DNA of 64,000 nt from the NCBI GenBank assembly GCA_964600665.1, contig CAZRKC010000002.1:96670-160669 (forward strand). Direction: 5' to 3'. The notes below the pieces were generated by a model, which saw only the letters and a list, made by a program, of their open reading frames with translations, had not been told where the DNA came from and ran no database searches. The DNA comes from CAZRKC01 sp964600665 (lineage in GTDB: Bacteria > Bacillota > SLNR01). A program made the translations under genes and the position numbers. Of the stretch, positions 51,771-60,221 are shown one piece after another; positions within the stretch are counted from its first letter, which is position 1, and each line of letters begins with the position of its first letter.

Positions 51771-52682
51771 ATGAGCCTGATTAATCGCTTTCGAAACAGT
51801 TTGACGCGAACCCGGGAGAATTTTGCCGATAAATTGGGGGGATTGTTTTCTCGCTACCCCCGCGTTGATGACAATATGTGGGATGAACTGGAAGACATCT
51901 TAATTAGTGCCGATGTCGGGGTAGTCACCACGATGAAACTGCTGGAATCCGTTCGTAGAATCGCCAAGGATGAGCGGATTAGTTCAACCTCAGAGATTCA
52001 TGCGTTATTGAAAGGGCAGATCGATGAAATTTTATCGTCTACTGATCTTGAGGGTGAAGAAGTCGTTGCGAAGCCGTACGTAATATTGATCGTGGGTGTC
52101 AATGGAGTTGGTAAAACCACATCCATAGCTAAACTGGCATATCGATATAAGAGCGCAGGGAAAAAAGTGCTGTTAGCAGCAGCGGATACCTTTCGAGCAG
52201 CGGCCATTGACCAGATTTCCATATGGGGGGAACGAGTGGGGGCACCAGTAATTCGGCATCAGGAGGGGAGTGACCCGGCGGCGGTGGTTTACGATGCCAT
52301 GCAAGCTGCGAAGGCTCGAGATGTGGATGTCTTGATCGTCGATACAGCCGGACGCCTGCATACGAAAGTCAATCTGATGGAGGAATTGAAAAAGGTTCGG
52401 CGTATCATCAACCGGGAGATGGATGGAGCGCCTCATGAAACTTTGATTGTTTTGGATGCCACCACCGGACAAAATGGGATTCATCAAGTGGAAGTGTTCC
52501 ACAGTGCAGTTCCTTTGTCAGGGATTATTCTAACAAAACTCGATGGTACTGCAAAGGGTGGCATTGTTGTGGCGGTTAAAGACATGATGAATATCCCAAT
52601 TCGCTACGTGGGCACAGGTGAAAAGCTGGATGATTTAGCCCTATTTGATGCAACTGAGTTTAGTCATGCTATGTTTGAGTAA
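51771..52682 (+). CDS. ftsY: Signal recognition particle receptor FtsY
   Basis: SRP receptor GTPase at the membrane. ATG 51771, after GGAGG, gives 303 residues; the longer frame overlaps smc and is rejected. Helical N domain (1-90), then the G domain: GVNGVGKTTSIAKLA near 109-123, AADTFRAAAIDQI, VDTAGRLHTK and TKLDGTAKGG. The usual acidic A domain is absent. ffh, its partner, is 5.9 kb downstream, after the accessory island. Confidence 0.96.
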   Translation: MSLINRFRNSLTRTRENFADKLGGLFSRYPRVDDNMWDELEDILISADVGVVTTMKLLESVRRIAKDERISSTSEIHALLKGQIDEILSSTDLEGEEVVAKPYVILIVGVNGVGKTTSIAKLAYRYKSAGKKVLLAAADTFRAAAIDQISIWGERVGAPVIRHQEGSDPAAVVYDAMQAAKARDVDVLIVDTAGRLHTKVNLMEELKKVRRIINREMDGAPHETLIVLDATTGQNGIHQVEVFHSAVPLSGIILTKLDGTAKGGIVVAVKDMMNIPIRYVGTGEKLDDLALFDATEFSHAMFE

Positions 52683-52752
52683 GACGGATTCCTTTTTAGG
52701 GATTTTGCAGAATGAGCAGGAAAACCGCTGTTGGGGGAGAATACACCTGTAG

Positions 52753-52850
52753 ATGCGCGGACACGATGCCCGGCGCCTGGTGAAGTTCTCGGGAAGCGTT
52801 CGACTTACTGTTCATTTTTTACGTAGAGATGTATGCGCGGATGGCGCCTG
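52753..52850 (+). repeat. Pair of GC-rich direct repeats upstream of the PLP-enzyme gene
   Basis: ATGCGCGGA followed by GGCGCCTG occurs twice: 52753-52761 with 52772-52779, and 52833-52841 with 52843-52850. Spacing inside the two copies differs (10 bases versus 1). They could be regulator sites or parts of an RNA structure. The 249-base gap between ftsY and the PLP gene otherwise shows no recognised promoter, riboswitch or terminator. Confidence 0.5.
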
Positions 52851-52882
52851 TGCACAAGGATCATGATCGAAGGAGAGTGATA

Positions 52883-52951
52883 ATGGAGGCAGAGGTTTGG
52901 ATCCGATTTTATTACGAAGGGAGCGAACGTTATGGAAAAGAAACACATTGA
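52883..52951 (+). CDS. Possible 22-codon leader ORF overlapping the PLP-enzyme start
   Basis: ATG 52883 follows AAGGAGAGTGAT, a strong SD at good spacing. The frame encodes 22 residues (MEAEVWIRFYYEGSERYG and KETH) and stops at 52949-52951, 20 bases inside the PLP-enzyme gene in a different frame. Such an arrangement could couple or limit translation of the downstream gene. Expression is unproven. Confidence 0.45.
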   Translation: MEAEVWIRFYYEGSERYGKETH

Positions 52952-54293
52952 TATTCTAAAAAAATTAGTTCCATCTTTAGGAGATGTCCCCTCTGATTCT
53001 GATTTTTGGCTGAAGCGTTCTGCAAAAGCACTTGGCGCCAGTACTCATGATCGAGATACTTATCCGGTTTTGGATCCACATAAGGGACAAGGGTTACGTG
53101 TTTATGATATCGAAGGGAACGAATACTTGGATATTACAGCCGGTGTCGCTGTAAAAGCACTGGGAAGCCGCAATCCAGAGCTCGTTGAATTTGAGCGCGA
53201 GATATCTCATGTGGTGGAAGAATATTCTGGACAGGACTTTGATTATATCAGTCAAGTTTTATTATCAGAGCGACTGGCATCATTAATGCCAAATCCATCA
53301 GGGAAAAAGAAGCAATCTTTCTTTACGACCAGTGGTGCCAGAGCAATTGAAATTGCGATCAAATCTGCGATGGATATGACCCGACGTCACCGTTTTGTGG
53401 GATTTCGTCCAGCTTTCCATGGTCGGACCGGTTATGCTTTGACCATGACTGCATCCAAAGCGGCACATCGAGAATACTTCCCGGCTGCTTTTCCGGTTGT
53501 TCGCGCAGAATATGCATATTGTTATCGGTGTCCATTTAATCTCAAACCAGAAGATTGTGCGAAGCAAGCATATTGCGCAGAACTGATTCGCAGCTTTTTA
53601 AGCATGGAAGGGACGGATATTGCGGGGGTTCTCTTTGAGCCGATTTGCGGTGAGGGTGGAATAATCGTACCACCAGCATCCTTTGCTCAAAGCCTGCGAA
53701 AACTGGCTGATGACTACGGTGCTGTTTTGATTGCTGATGAGATTCAGTGCGGCATGGGTCGAAGCGGTAAATGGTGGGCATTTGAACACTCCGGCATTGA
53801 AGCCGATACTGTCTGTGCAGCAAAGTCACTGGGTGCAGGGTGGCCGATGGGTGTTGCGGTGGGTAACGAACCGATGTTCACTGGCCCTGGCCGGAACTCG
53901 GAGACTTTCTCTGCTGAGCCGCGAATGGCATTATTGTCCCTGTTTGTGCTCCGTTATATCGAAGACAAGAAGTTGATTGAAAATGCGGCGGTCGTTGGTG
54001 AATATATCCTAGGTCGGTTAAAGGAATTTGTTGAAAAATATGAGTGCGTCGGTGATGCGCGTGGCATGGGTCTTATGTTAGGTATCGAGATTGTTGAGGA
54101 TAAGAAATCCAAAAAAATGGATCCGGCTACCCGGGATGAAATCGTCAATAACGCCGTCAATAAGCAACGCTTATTGGTCTTGGGGTCTGGGAAATGCACA
54201 ATTCGGATTCTGCCCCCACTGATCATTACCATGGAAGAAGCGAAGGAAGCCTGTGATAAACTGGAAAAGGCAATCCAGGAAGTTAGTCACTAA
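52932..54293 (+). CDS. Class-III PLP enzyme (aminotransferase or amino-acid racemase type)
   Basis: 453 residues; SD GAAGGGAG. Fold-type I, class III: TTSGARAIEIAIKSA near 133-147, LIADEIQCGMGRSGK near 262-276, and PLP lysine near 298 in AAKSLGAGWPMG. A Cys-containing insertion YCYRCPFNLKPEDC near 196-209 resembles one I recall in the archaeal group that includes broad-specificity amino-acid racemases; ordinary GABA or acetylornithine transaminases usually lack it. A racemase role would fit the D-aminoacylase-type gene in the same island, but transamination is equally possible. It has its own terminator. Confidence 0.8.
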   Translation: MEKKHIDILKKLVPSLGDVPSDSDFWLKRSAKALGASTHDRDTYPVLDPHKGQGLRVYDIEGNEYLDITAGVAVKALGSRNPELVEFEREISHVVEEYSGQDFDYISQVLLSERLASLMPNPSGKKKQSFFTTSGARAIEIAIKSAMDMTRRHRFVGFRPAFHGRTGYALTMTASKAAHREYFPAAFPVVRAEYAYCYRCPFNLKPEDCAKQAYCAELIRSFLSMEGTDIAGVLFEPICGEGGIIVPPASFAQSLRKLADDYGAVLIADEIQCGMGRSGKWWAFEHSGIEADTVCAAKSLGAGWPMGVAVGNEPMFTGPGRNSETFSAEPRMALLSLFVLRYIEDKKLIENAAVVGEYILGRLKEFVEKYECVGDARGMGLMLGIEIVEDKKSKKMDPATRDEIVNNAVNKQRLLVLGSGKCTIRILPPLIITMEEAKEACDKLEKAIQEVSH

Positions 54294-54302
54294 TCGCCAC
54301 AT

Positions 54303-54338
54303 AAACGCTCCTCTTTTTAAGGGGAGCGTTTCTTCTTT
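54303..54338 (+). terminator. Terminator after the PLP-enzyme gene
   Basis: AAACGCTCC (54303-54311) pairs with GGAGCGTTT (54323-54331), followed by CTTCTTTT. Confidence 0.88.
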
Positions 54339-54341
54339 TAC

Positions 54342-54370
54342 TTGAGCGTGTAGCGAATGCGTGATATCCT
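54342..54370 (+). promoter_or_regulatory. Probable promoter for the SucCD-like/amidohydrolase operon
   Basis: TTGAGC (54342-54347), a 17-base spacer, TATCCT (54365-54370). It lies between a terminator and the SucC-like gene, so this operon can be transcribed separately. Confidence 0.6.
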
Positions 54371-54400
54371 AGATGTATTGATGGATAATGGGGTGATGGA

Positions 54401-55510
54401 ATGATACTAAATGAAGCACAAGGATTAAAATTGGTCCAACGATTTGATATCCCCACTGTCCGCTTCGTCTATGCAGGTGAGGGCACATCTGCAACAGACA
54501 TTCATTTACAAATGCCTTTGGTGGCCATATGGATGGCAGCGGGCCGGTTAATCAAAAAAGTCGAAATAAACGATGAAGCAGGTATTGATGAAAATTTGCA
54601 AGCATATCGTTCTCAAAATGAACAGTCAGCCACACTGTGCTTTAAAGAGAATCATCCCTATAAGGGCTCTTTGCAAGTAGACATGGGTATCAACCCGGAA
54701 ACAGCGAGCGCTTTTCTGTCCATGCAAACCCTCGATGATTGGTCACTGGCACCTGTATATTTTGAAATGACGACTGAAGATGAAATCAGCCAGCATAAAC
54801 TTTACGAACTGGTAAGGGCGTGCGGTATCAAAGGGCATATGCTGGGGCAAATTGGCCGTGTTCTCTTTCGATTGACCCGACTTTTTTTCAGAGCAGACCT
54901 GATTCGCGCGACCATCGGTGCGTTGCTGCTGACAGAAAGTGGTGAAGTGATGGCAGATAACATTGTGCTGGAAATGGATGATGCAGCGCTCTACCGTCAA
55001 GAACGCTTCCTGGAACCATATCCGGCACTAGACTTCAACCCACAAGTCAGGGAAGCTCAACAATTAGGACTCGTATATAAACCAGTTGACCCACGTGGGG
55101 AAGTGGGCATCATCGCCAGCGGAATGGGACTTGTCTTAGCCTCTGTGGATTATGTGATTCAGGCAGGGATGTCAGTACAAGGTTGTGTGATCCTTGGTGG
55201 TGGGTTATCGGAGGAGCGCATGGCCTCTTCAATTCGGATGATGTTGAAGATCCAGAAAGTTGAAGGGCTATTGGTGAACCTATTCGGAGGCGTGAACAGC
55301 TGTGAAATCATGGCCAAGGGCATTATCACAGGACTGGAAGACAGTCAACGTTCACCGGTGATGATTATCAAGATGACCGGGCATGACCAGGAAGAAGGTT
55401 GGCGGATTCTTGAAGAATCCGGGTCCGTTTTGGTAAAGAGTCCTTCAAGTGAGCAAGCTGTTGCACATTTGGTACGCCTGATGCAAAAAGAAAGGAAATT
55501 CAGCATATGA
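54401..55510 (+). CDS. SucC-like (succinyl-CoA synthetase beta-type) protein with degenerate ATP-grasp site
   Basis: 369 residues. The C-terminal CoA-ligase domain is recognisable: GEVGIIASGMGLVLASVDYV near 233-252 and LVNLFGGVNSCEIMAKGI near 291-308. In SucC the segment E-I-N-P-L binds Mg-ATP; here the aligned stretch reads TIGAL (171-175). The N-terminal Lys/Gly-rich ATP loop (VVK-x-Q ... GGRGKAGGV) is also absent. So it probably does not grasp ATP in the usual way. Four-base overlap with the SucD-like gene implies an alpha-beta complex. FdrA-type proteins are known non-canonical relatives. Confidence 0.78.
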   Translation: MILNEAQGLKLVQRFDIPTVRFVYAGEGTSATDIHLQMPLVAIWMAAGRLIKKVEINDEAGIDENLQAYRSQNEQSATLCFKENHPYKGSLQVDMGINPETASAFLSMQTLDDWSLAPVYFEMTTEDEISQHKLYELVRACGIKGHMLGQIGRVLFRLTRLFFRADLIRATIGALLLTESGEVMADNIVLEMDDAALYRQERFLEPYPALDFNPQVREAQQLGLVYKPVDPRGEVGIIASGMGLVLASVDYVIQAGMSVQGCVILGGGLSEERMASSIRMMLKIQKVEGLLVNLFGGVNSCEIMAKGIITGLEDSQRSPVMIIKMTGHDQEEGWRILEESGSVLVKSPSSEQAVAHLVRLMQKERKFSI

Positions 55511-56391
55511 GTATTCTTATTGATCAGCATTCTAAAATCATCGTACAAGGCATTACCGGCGCACAAGGGGCGTTTCATGCTCGGAAAATCCACGAATACT
55601 CCCACGGGCAGGTGGTGGGTGGTGTCAACCCGGGACGAGGGGGTATGTCAGTGTCGGGCATCCCTGTATATGATACCATTGCAGCATTGATGTCAGATAC
55701 ATGTGTTGATGCTTCTCTGATCATGGTTCCTCCATATTATGTATTAGATGCAGCATGGGAAGCGATGGAAGCCCGCATACCGCTGTTAGTGATCGTACCT
55801 GAAGGTGTCCCGGTACACGATGTCGTGCGCATCAGGAAGATGGCCGCGGATACGGGGACGACGGTAATCGGCCCGAATACGATGGGGATCATCAAACCCG
55901 GAAAAGTGAAAATTGGTGTTATGCCTGAGAGTTTGTATCTGCCGGGTAAGATCGGAATCCTGTCGCTGTTAGGTACATTAAATTATGAAACAGCATGGAA
56001 TTTGACAAATCACAGAATTGGACAATCCACTTGTATGGGGATCGGTGGAGATAGACTCACAGGAATCAGCATTGTCAACGCAATGGACCTTTATATGAAG
56101 GATGCAGATACTGAAGCATTAATCATCATCGGAGAAACACCTTACCTTGATGTTCATGGGATTTGTAACTATTTGGACAGCAATGGTTTACATAAACCTG
56201 TATTTGCCTTTCTGGCTGGTCGTGCAGCAGCTGTTCGATATGGAGATGATTTCCTTAAGCGATTCGGCAATGGTGGGCTTTACCCGGTTTCGATGAATGC
56301 ATCCATATCGATGTTGGAGGATCAAGGTGTCATGGTGGTCGAGTCCATGGACATCCTGATACCAATGCTGAAAACTTACGCAGTTCAATGA
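55507..56391 (+). CDS. SucD-like (succinyl-CoA synthetase alpha-type) protein lacking the phospho-histidine
   Basis: 294 residues. The CoA-binding Rossmann part is well kept: IIVQGITGAQGAFHARKI at 11-28, IGPNTMGIIKPGKVKIGVMP at 121-140, and SLLGTLNYE at 153-161 (usual S-R-S-G-T-L-T-Y-E). At the catalytic GHAGA motif the sequence reads FGNGG, so Asn255 occupies the place of the phosphorylated His. Classical phosphoryl transfer is therefore unlikely. Coupled to the SucC-like gene upstream and the amidohydrolase 14 bases downstream. Confidence 0.8.
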   Translation: MSILIDQHSKIIVQGITGAQGAFHARKIHEYSHGQVVGGVNPGRGGMSVSGIPVYDTIAALMSDTCVDASLIMVPPYYVLDAAWEAMEARIPLLVIVPEGVPVHDVVRIRKMAADTGTTVIGPNTMGIIKPGKVKIGVMPESLYLPGKIGILSLLGTLNYETAWNLTNHRIGQSTCMGIGGDRLTGISIVNAMDLYMKDADTEALIIIGETPYLDVHGICNYLDSNGLHKPVFAFLAGRAAAVRYGDDFLKRFGNGGLYPVSMNASISMLEDQGVMVVESMDILIPMLKTYAVQ

Positions 56392-56405
56392 CGAGGAGGT
56401 TGGAT

Positions 56406-58013
56406 ATGTTCGATTTGATTATCAAAAAGGGCATGATTTATGATGGAACTGGGGCTGAACCCTATTTGGGAGACATCGGTGTAATTGGAGACCGCATCGA
56501 GGCTGTTGGTGATCTTTCTTCGGCGGTGGGTCGAGTCGTGCTTCAGGCGGAAGGAAAGGCGATTGCTCCGGGCTTTATTGATATCCATTCACATTCGGAT
56601 CCGACGATTTTAGCTAATCCCAGAGCTGAAAGTAAAATCAGGCAGGGGGTCACGACAGAAGTTCCTGGTCAATGCGGTTCATCAGCTGCCCCAATCTACC
56701 GGGATGGGCTGGAGACAGTTCGATATAGCTATGAGAAATTTGGTGTTGCCGTCGACTGGAATACAATGGCTGAGTACTATGACAGAGTCAATCATGCAGG
56801 TGTGTCTGTCAATGTGGCACCCCTGATCGGTCTAGGCACAGTCAGAATGAGTGTGGTAGGGCATGAAGCGCGAAGGGCAACCTCCCTTGAAATGGACATG
56901 ATGAAAGACCTGATCAGAGAGTCAATGAAGGCGGGTGCATTTGGAGTATCCAGTGGGCTAATCTATCCTCCAGGATGCTTCACTGAAACTAACGAACTAA
57001 TCGAATTAGCTAAAACTGCTGGGGAGTTCGTTGGAATTTACGTAACCCACATACGAGGCGAAAGCGATGCATTGATTGAGTCTGTTGCGGAAGCAATTGC
57101 GATTGGTAAGGCTGCTGGGGTTAAGGTCCATATCTCACACCACAAAGCCGCGGGAGTTCAGAATTGGGGAAAAGTTGACTTGACATTGAAAATGATTGAA
57201 GAAGCCAATGCCCAGGGTGTTGATGTTGCTTTTGACGTTTATCCTTATGTGGCAGGCAATACATCGATTACGGCACTGATTCCGGCATGGGCTCATGATG
57301 GCGGTACGGATGTATTGTTGAAGCGGCTAAATGACCAAAATATTCGAGATCAGTTAACAGCGGAGTTAGAAACGGGTATACCCGGTTGGGAGAATTTTGC
57401 TAAAGCCGCAGGCTGGGACAATATCTTGATTGTGCGGTTAGAGTCCCCAGGCAATAAATATTTAGAAGGAAAAACGATAGCCGAAGCTGCGAGCATCAGG
57501 AAGCAAGCTCCACAGGAATTTGTATACGATCTGATTCTCGAGGAAAAAGGACAAACAGTATCGATTGTGATGTTTATGATGTGTGAAGATGATGTCGAGA
57601 AGGTGCTGGCGCATCCTTTAGCAATGATTGGCTCTGATTCTGGAACCGTAGCCCCTTATGGAGTTTTAAGTGCTGGGAAACCACACCCGCGTGCATATGG
57701 CACGTTCGCCAGAGTGCTGGGTCGGTATGTCAGAGAAAGGGGAATCATGCCATTGGCAGAGGGGATCCACAAAATGACATGGGCGTCCGCCCAGCGTATG
57801 TGCATTAAAGGTCGGGGTAAAATCGAAAAAGGCTATTATGCTGATCTCGTGCTTTTTGACCCGGATACGATCATGGATCAAGCGACATTTCAAGATCCCC
57901 ATCAATATGCTATTGGTGTCGATTCCGTGGTCGTCAATGGGAAAGTGACCGTGTATCAAGGGGAACATACAGGTGTTACTGCAGGAAGAATGCTGAAAAT
58001 GGATTGCGATTGA
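56406..58013 (+). CDS. D-aminoacylase / N-acyl-D-amino-acid deacylase family amidohydrolase
   Basis: 535 residues from ATG 56406, six bases after GAGGAGG. Metal-dependent amidohydrolase: HSHSD at 61-65, YVTHIRGES near 213-221, KVHISHHKAAG near 244-254, and catalytic Asp in MIGSDSGT near 408. The N-terminus FDLIIKKGMIYDGTG and C-terminus ADLVLFDPDTIMDQATF are typical. Known members hydrolyse N-acyl-D-amino acids; others act on related carbamoyl or acyl substrates. Context with a possible amino-acid racemase and a CoA-binding SucCD-like pair suggests a D-amino-acid or N-acyl-amino-acid catabolic route. Confidence 0.85.
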   Translation: MFDLIIKKGMIYDGTGAEPYLGDIGVIGDRIEAVGDLSSAVGRVVLQAEGKAIAPGFIDIHSHSDPTILANPRAESKIRQGVTTEVPGQCGSSAAPIYRDGLETVRYSYEKFGVAVDWNTMAEYYDRVNHAGVSVNVAPLIGLGTVRMSVVGHEARRATSLEMDMMKDLIRESMKAGAFGVSSGLIYPPGCFTETNELIELAKTAGEFVGIYVTHIRGESDALIESVAEAIAIGKAAGVKVHISHHKAAGVQNWGKVDLTLKMIEEANAQGVDVAFDVYPYVAGNTSITALIPAWAHDGGTDVLLKRLNDQNIRDQLTAELETGIPGWENFAKAAGWDNILIVRLESPGNKYLEGKTIAEAASIRKQAPQEFVYDLILEEKGQTVSIVMFMMCEDDVEKVLAHPLAMIGSDSGTVAPYGVLSAGKPHPRAYGTFARVLGRYVRERGIMPLAEGIHKMTWASAQRMCIKGRGKIEKGYYADLVLFDPDTIMDQATFQDPHQYAIGVDSVVVNGKVTVYQGEHTGVTAGRMLKMDCD

Positions 58014-58079
58014 ATTCGACACAGAAACTTACTGAATACATTGTCGAAAATAGGCAGATAAGCGTCGATTTCGGTATTG

Positions 58080-58108
58080 CCCGGGATTTTAATGCATCTC
58101 GGGTTTTT
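58080..58108 (+). terminator. Terminator after the amidohydrolase gene
   Basis: CCCGGGAT (58080-58087) pairs with ATCTCGGG (58096-58103, one G-U), followed by TTTTT. Confidence 0.88.
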
Positions 58109-58110
58109 AC

Positions 58111-58139
58111 TTGACAAGATGCATACTTTTCACTATAAT
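58111..58139 (+). promoter_or_regulatory. Consensus sigma-A promoter for ylxM-ffh and downstream genes
   Basis: TTGACA (58111-58116), a 17-base spacer, TATAAT (58134-58139): a perfect consensus promoter directly after the island's terminator. Confidence 0.95.
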
Positions 58140-58180
58140 ACACCTGTAAAGTATTTATCCTTAACAGTGAAGGTGATGTC

Positions 58181-58546
58181 ATGTTGGAAAAGACTTTACG
58201 TATGGGCGATCTCTTGGCGTGGTATGGAACATTACTGACTGAGAAGCAAAGAGATTTTTTCGATCTCTATTATCATCAGGACTTATCACTGAGCGAGATT
58301 GCCGATGAATTTAAAATCAGCAGACCTGCGGTTGCCGATAATCTTCGCAGAGCACAAGAACACCTTGAACACTATGAACAGGCCTTAGGCTTGTTGGCGA
58401 GGCAGGAAGCTCATCGGAAAGTACTTCAGCAGGTGGATCAAATATTGCAAAAATCCGTAAATTCGACTGAACAATGCCTTTTACTACAAAATGCGATTCG
58501 TGACATGACTGATATTTGGATCGGTGAAACAAGACTGGAGGATTAA
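58181..58546 (+). CDS. YlxM-type helix-turn-helix protein associated with SRP
   Basis: 121 residues. Sigma-70 region-4-like HTH: LLTEKQRDFFDLYYHQDLSL and EIADEFKISRPAVADNLRRA near 37-56. YlxM binds SRP components in Gram-positive bacteria and always precedes ffh, as here (the stop overlaps the first possible ffh ATG). Confidence 0.92.
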   Translation: MLEKTLRMGDLLAWYGTLLTEKQRDFFDLYYHQDLSLSEIADEFKISRPAVADNLRRAQEHLEHYEQALGLLARQEAHRKVLQQVDQILQKSVNSTEQCLLLQNAIRDMTDIWIGETRLED

Positions 58547-58548
58547 TG

Positions 58549-59883
58549 ATGCTCTTCCAAGGGTTAGCGGAAAAACTCCAAGAAACCTTCCATAAACTAA
58601 GGGGTCGGGGGAAACTGACAGAGCAAGATGTCAGTCTAGCCTTACGTGAAGTGCGTTTAGCTTTATTGGAAGCGGATGTAAATTTTTCTGTGGCTAAGGA
58701 TTTTATTGCTCGCATCAAAGAGCGGGCGGTGGGAGCAGAAGTTCTCAATAGTCTGACCCCCGGTCAACAGGTTGTTAAAATCGTGCATGAAGAATTAACA
58801 ACACTTTTAGGGGGAACAGAAAGCAGGATAGCGGTAGCCTCTCGACCACCGACCATTGTAATGTTAGTCGGATTGCAAGGGTCAGGGAAAACAACAACTG
58901 CCGGGAAACTGGCTGCGTTATTAAGAAAACAAGGTAAGCGGCCTCTTTTGGTTGCCGCAGATATCTATCGACCTGCAGCAATCAAACAGCTTACAGTTTT
59001 GGGTAATCAGCTGGATATCCCCGTATTCTCAATGGGAACTGGGTTTGGGGTTGTGGATATTGTCAAGGGCGCAAAAGAACATGCGGACAGGCAAGCACGG
59101 GATCTTCTAATTGTAGATACAGCTGGTCGGCTTCACATTGATGAGGATTTGATGATGGAGTTAACCCAAATTAAAAATACCATGCATCCGCATGAGATCT
59201 TGTTAGTTGTGGATGCTATGACAGGTCAAGATGCAGTACAGATTGCGCAATCATTCAATGAGCAATTGGGCATTGACGGTGTGATTATGACAAAGATGGA
59301 TGGGGATACCCGAGGCGGCGCTGCACTTTCAGTTAAAACCGTAACTGGAAAGCCTATTAAATTTGCAGGGACTGGTGAGAAGCTTGATGCGTTTGAAGTT
59401 TTTCATCCTGAACGCGTATCTTCAAGAATTCTCGGCATGGGTGACATGCTCACACTAATCGAGAAAGCACAGATGACAGTGGATCAGGAAAAAGCCAAGG
59501 AAATGGAGCGTAAGATTCGAACTGCGGAATTTACTCTGGAGGACTTCCTTGATCAACTGAAGCAGGTTCGAAACATGGGGCCAATTGATCAGGTTATGCA
59601 GATGATTCCCGGAATGGCGAAGTTGCAGAAAACCCAGGGTGTGGGACCTGATGAAAAGGAACTAAATCGTGTCGAAGCAATTGTGTTTTCCATGACTGTT
59701 GAAGAAAGGCGCAACCCTGCGATGATCGATGGCAGTCGACGAAGGCGAATTGCCAAAGGGAGTGGCACATCGGTTCAAGATGTCAATCGGCTTTTGAAAC
59801 AATTTGACGGGATGAAAAAGCTCATGAAACAAATCGGAGGTCAGCGGAAAAAAGGGAAAGGATTCCCAGGACTCCCTTTTTAA
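58549..59883 (+). CDS. ffh: Signal recognition particle protein Ffh
   Basis: GTPase subunit of SRP. 444 residues from ATG 58549, seven bases after GGAGG (ATG 58546 is the alternative). N domain 1-85, G domain with GLQGSGKTTTAGKLA near 108-122, AADIYRPAAIKQL, VDTAGRLHIDEDL and TKMDGDTRGG. Met-rich M domain from about 310 (QVMQMIPGMAKL, ERRNPAMIDGSRRRRIAKGSG). Partner of FtsY. Confidence 0.97.
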   Translation: MLFQGLAEKLQETFHKLRGRGKLTEQDVSLALREVRLALLEADVNFSVAKDFIARIKERAVGAEVLNSLTPGQQVVKIVHEELTTLLGGTESRIAVASRPPTIVMLVGLQGSGKTTTAGKLAALLRKQGKRPLLVAADIYRPAAIKQLTVLGNQLDIPVFSMGTGFGVVDIVKGAKEHADRQARDLLIVDTAGRLHIDEDLMMELTQIKNTMHPHEILLVVDAMTGQDAVQIAQSFNEQLGIDGVIMTKMDGDTRGGAALSVKTVTGKPIKFAGTGEKLDAFEVFHPERVSSRILGMGDMLTLIEKAQMTVDQEKAKEMERKIRTAEFTLEDFLDQLKQVRNMGPIDQVMQMIPGMAKLQKTQGVGPDEKELNRVEAIVFSMTVEERRNPAMIDGSRRRRIAKGSGTSVQDVNRLLKQFDGMKKLMKQIGGQRKKGKGFPGLPF

Positions 59884-59921
59884 CATAGTTTTAGCGTTTT
59901 TATGTGAAAGGAGGTGACATG

Positions 59922-60191
59922 ATGGCAGTAAAAATTCGTTTGAAAAGAACAGGGGCCAAGAAACAACCGCATTATCGAATCGTCGTTGCCGATTCGCGCG
60001 CTCCCAGAGATGGGCGTTTTATTGAAGAATTGGGTTATTACAACCCTTTGACCGATCCTGCAGAATTCAAGATCAATGAAGAGAAAGCCGCAATGTGGCT
60101 GCAAAGAGGTGCACAGCCCTCTGATACAGTCAAGACACTCTTTAAACGTGCAGGGATAACGGGCAAGATCAGCGAGGAAAAAGATGAATAG
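59922..60191 (+). CDS. rpsP: 30S ribosomal protein S16
   Basis: 89 residues from ATG 59922, after AAAGGAGGTGA: MAVKIRLKRTGAKKQPHYRI, then SRAPRDGRFIEELGYYNP. Conserved ffh-rpsP-khpA-rimM order. Confidence 0.97.
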   Translation: MAVKIRLKRTGAKKQPHYRIVVADSRAPRDGRFIEELGYYNPLTDPAEFKINEEKAAMWLQRGAQPSDTVKTLFKRAGITGKISEEKDE

Positions 60192-60221
60192 GACATGGAC
60201 CCAATGACGGGAGGTGTGGTC

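Noticed and set aside
52683..52931. Riboswitch upstream of the PLP-enzyme gene
   Set aside because: I compared it by eye with glycine, THF, preQ1 and guanidine riboswitch cores and found no convincing match; only the repeats and the leader ORF are reported.
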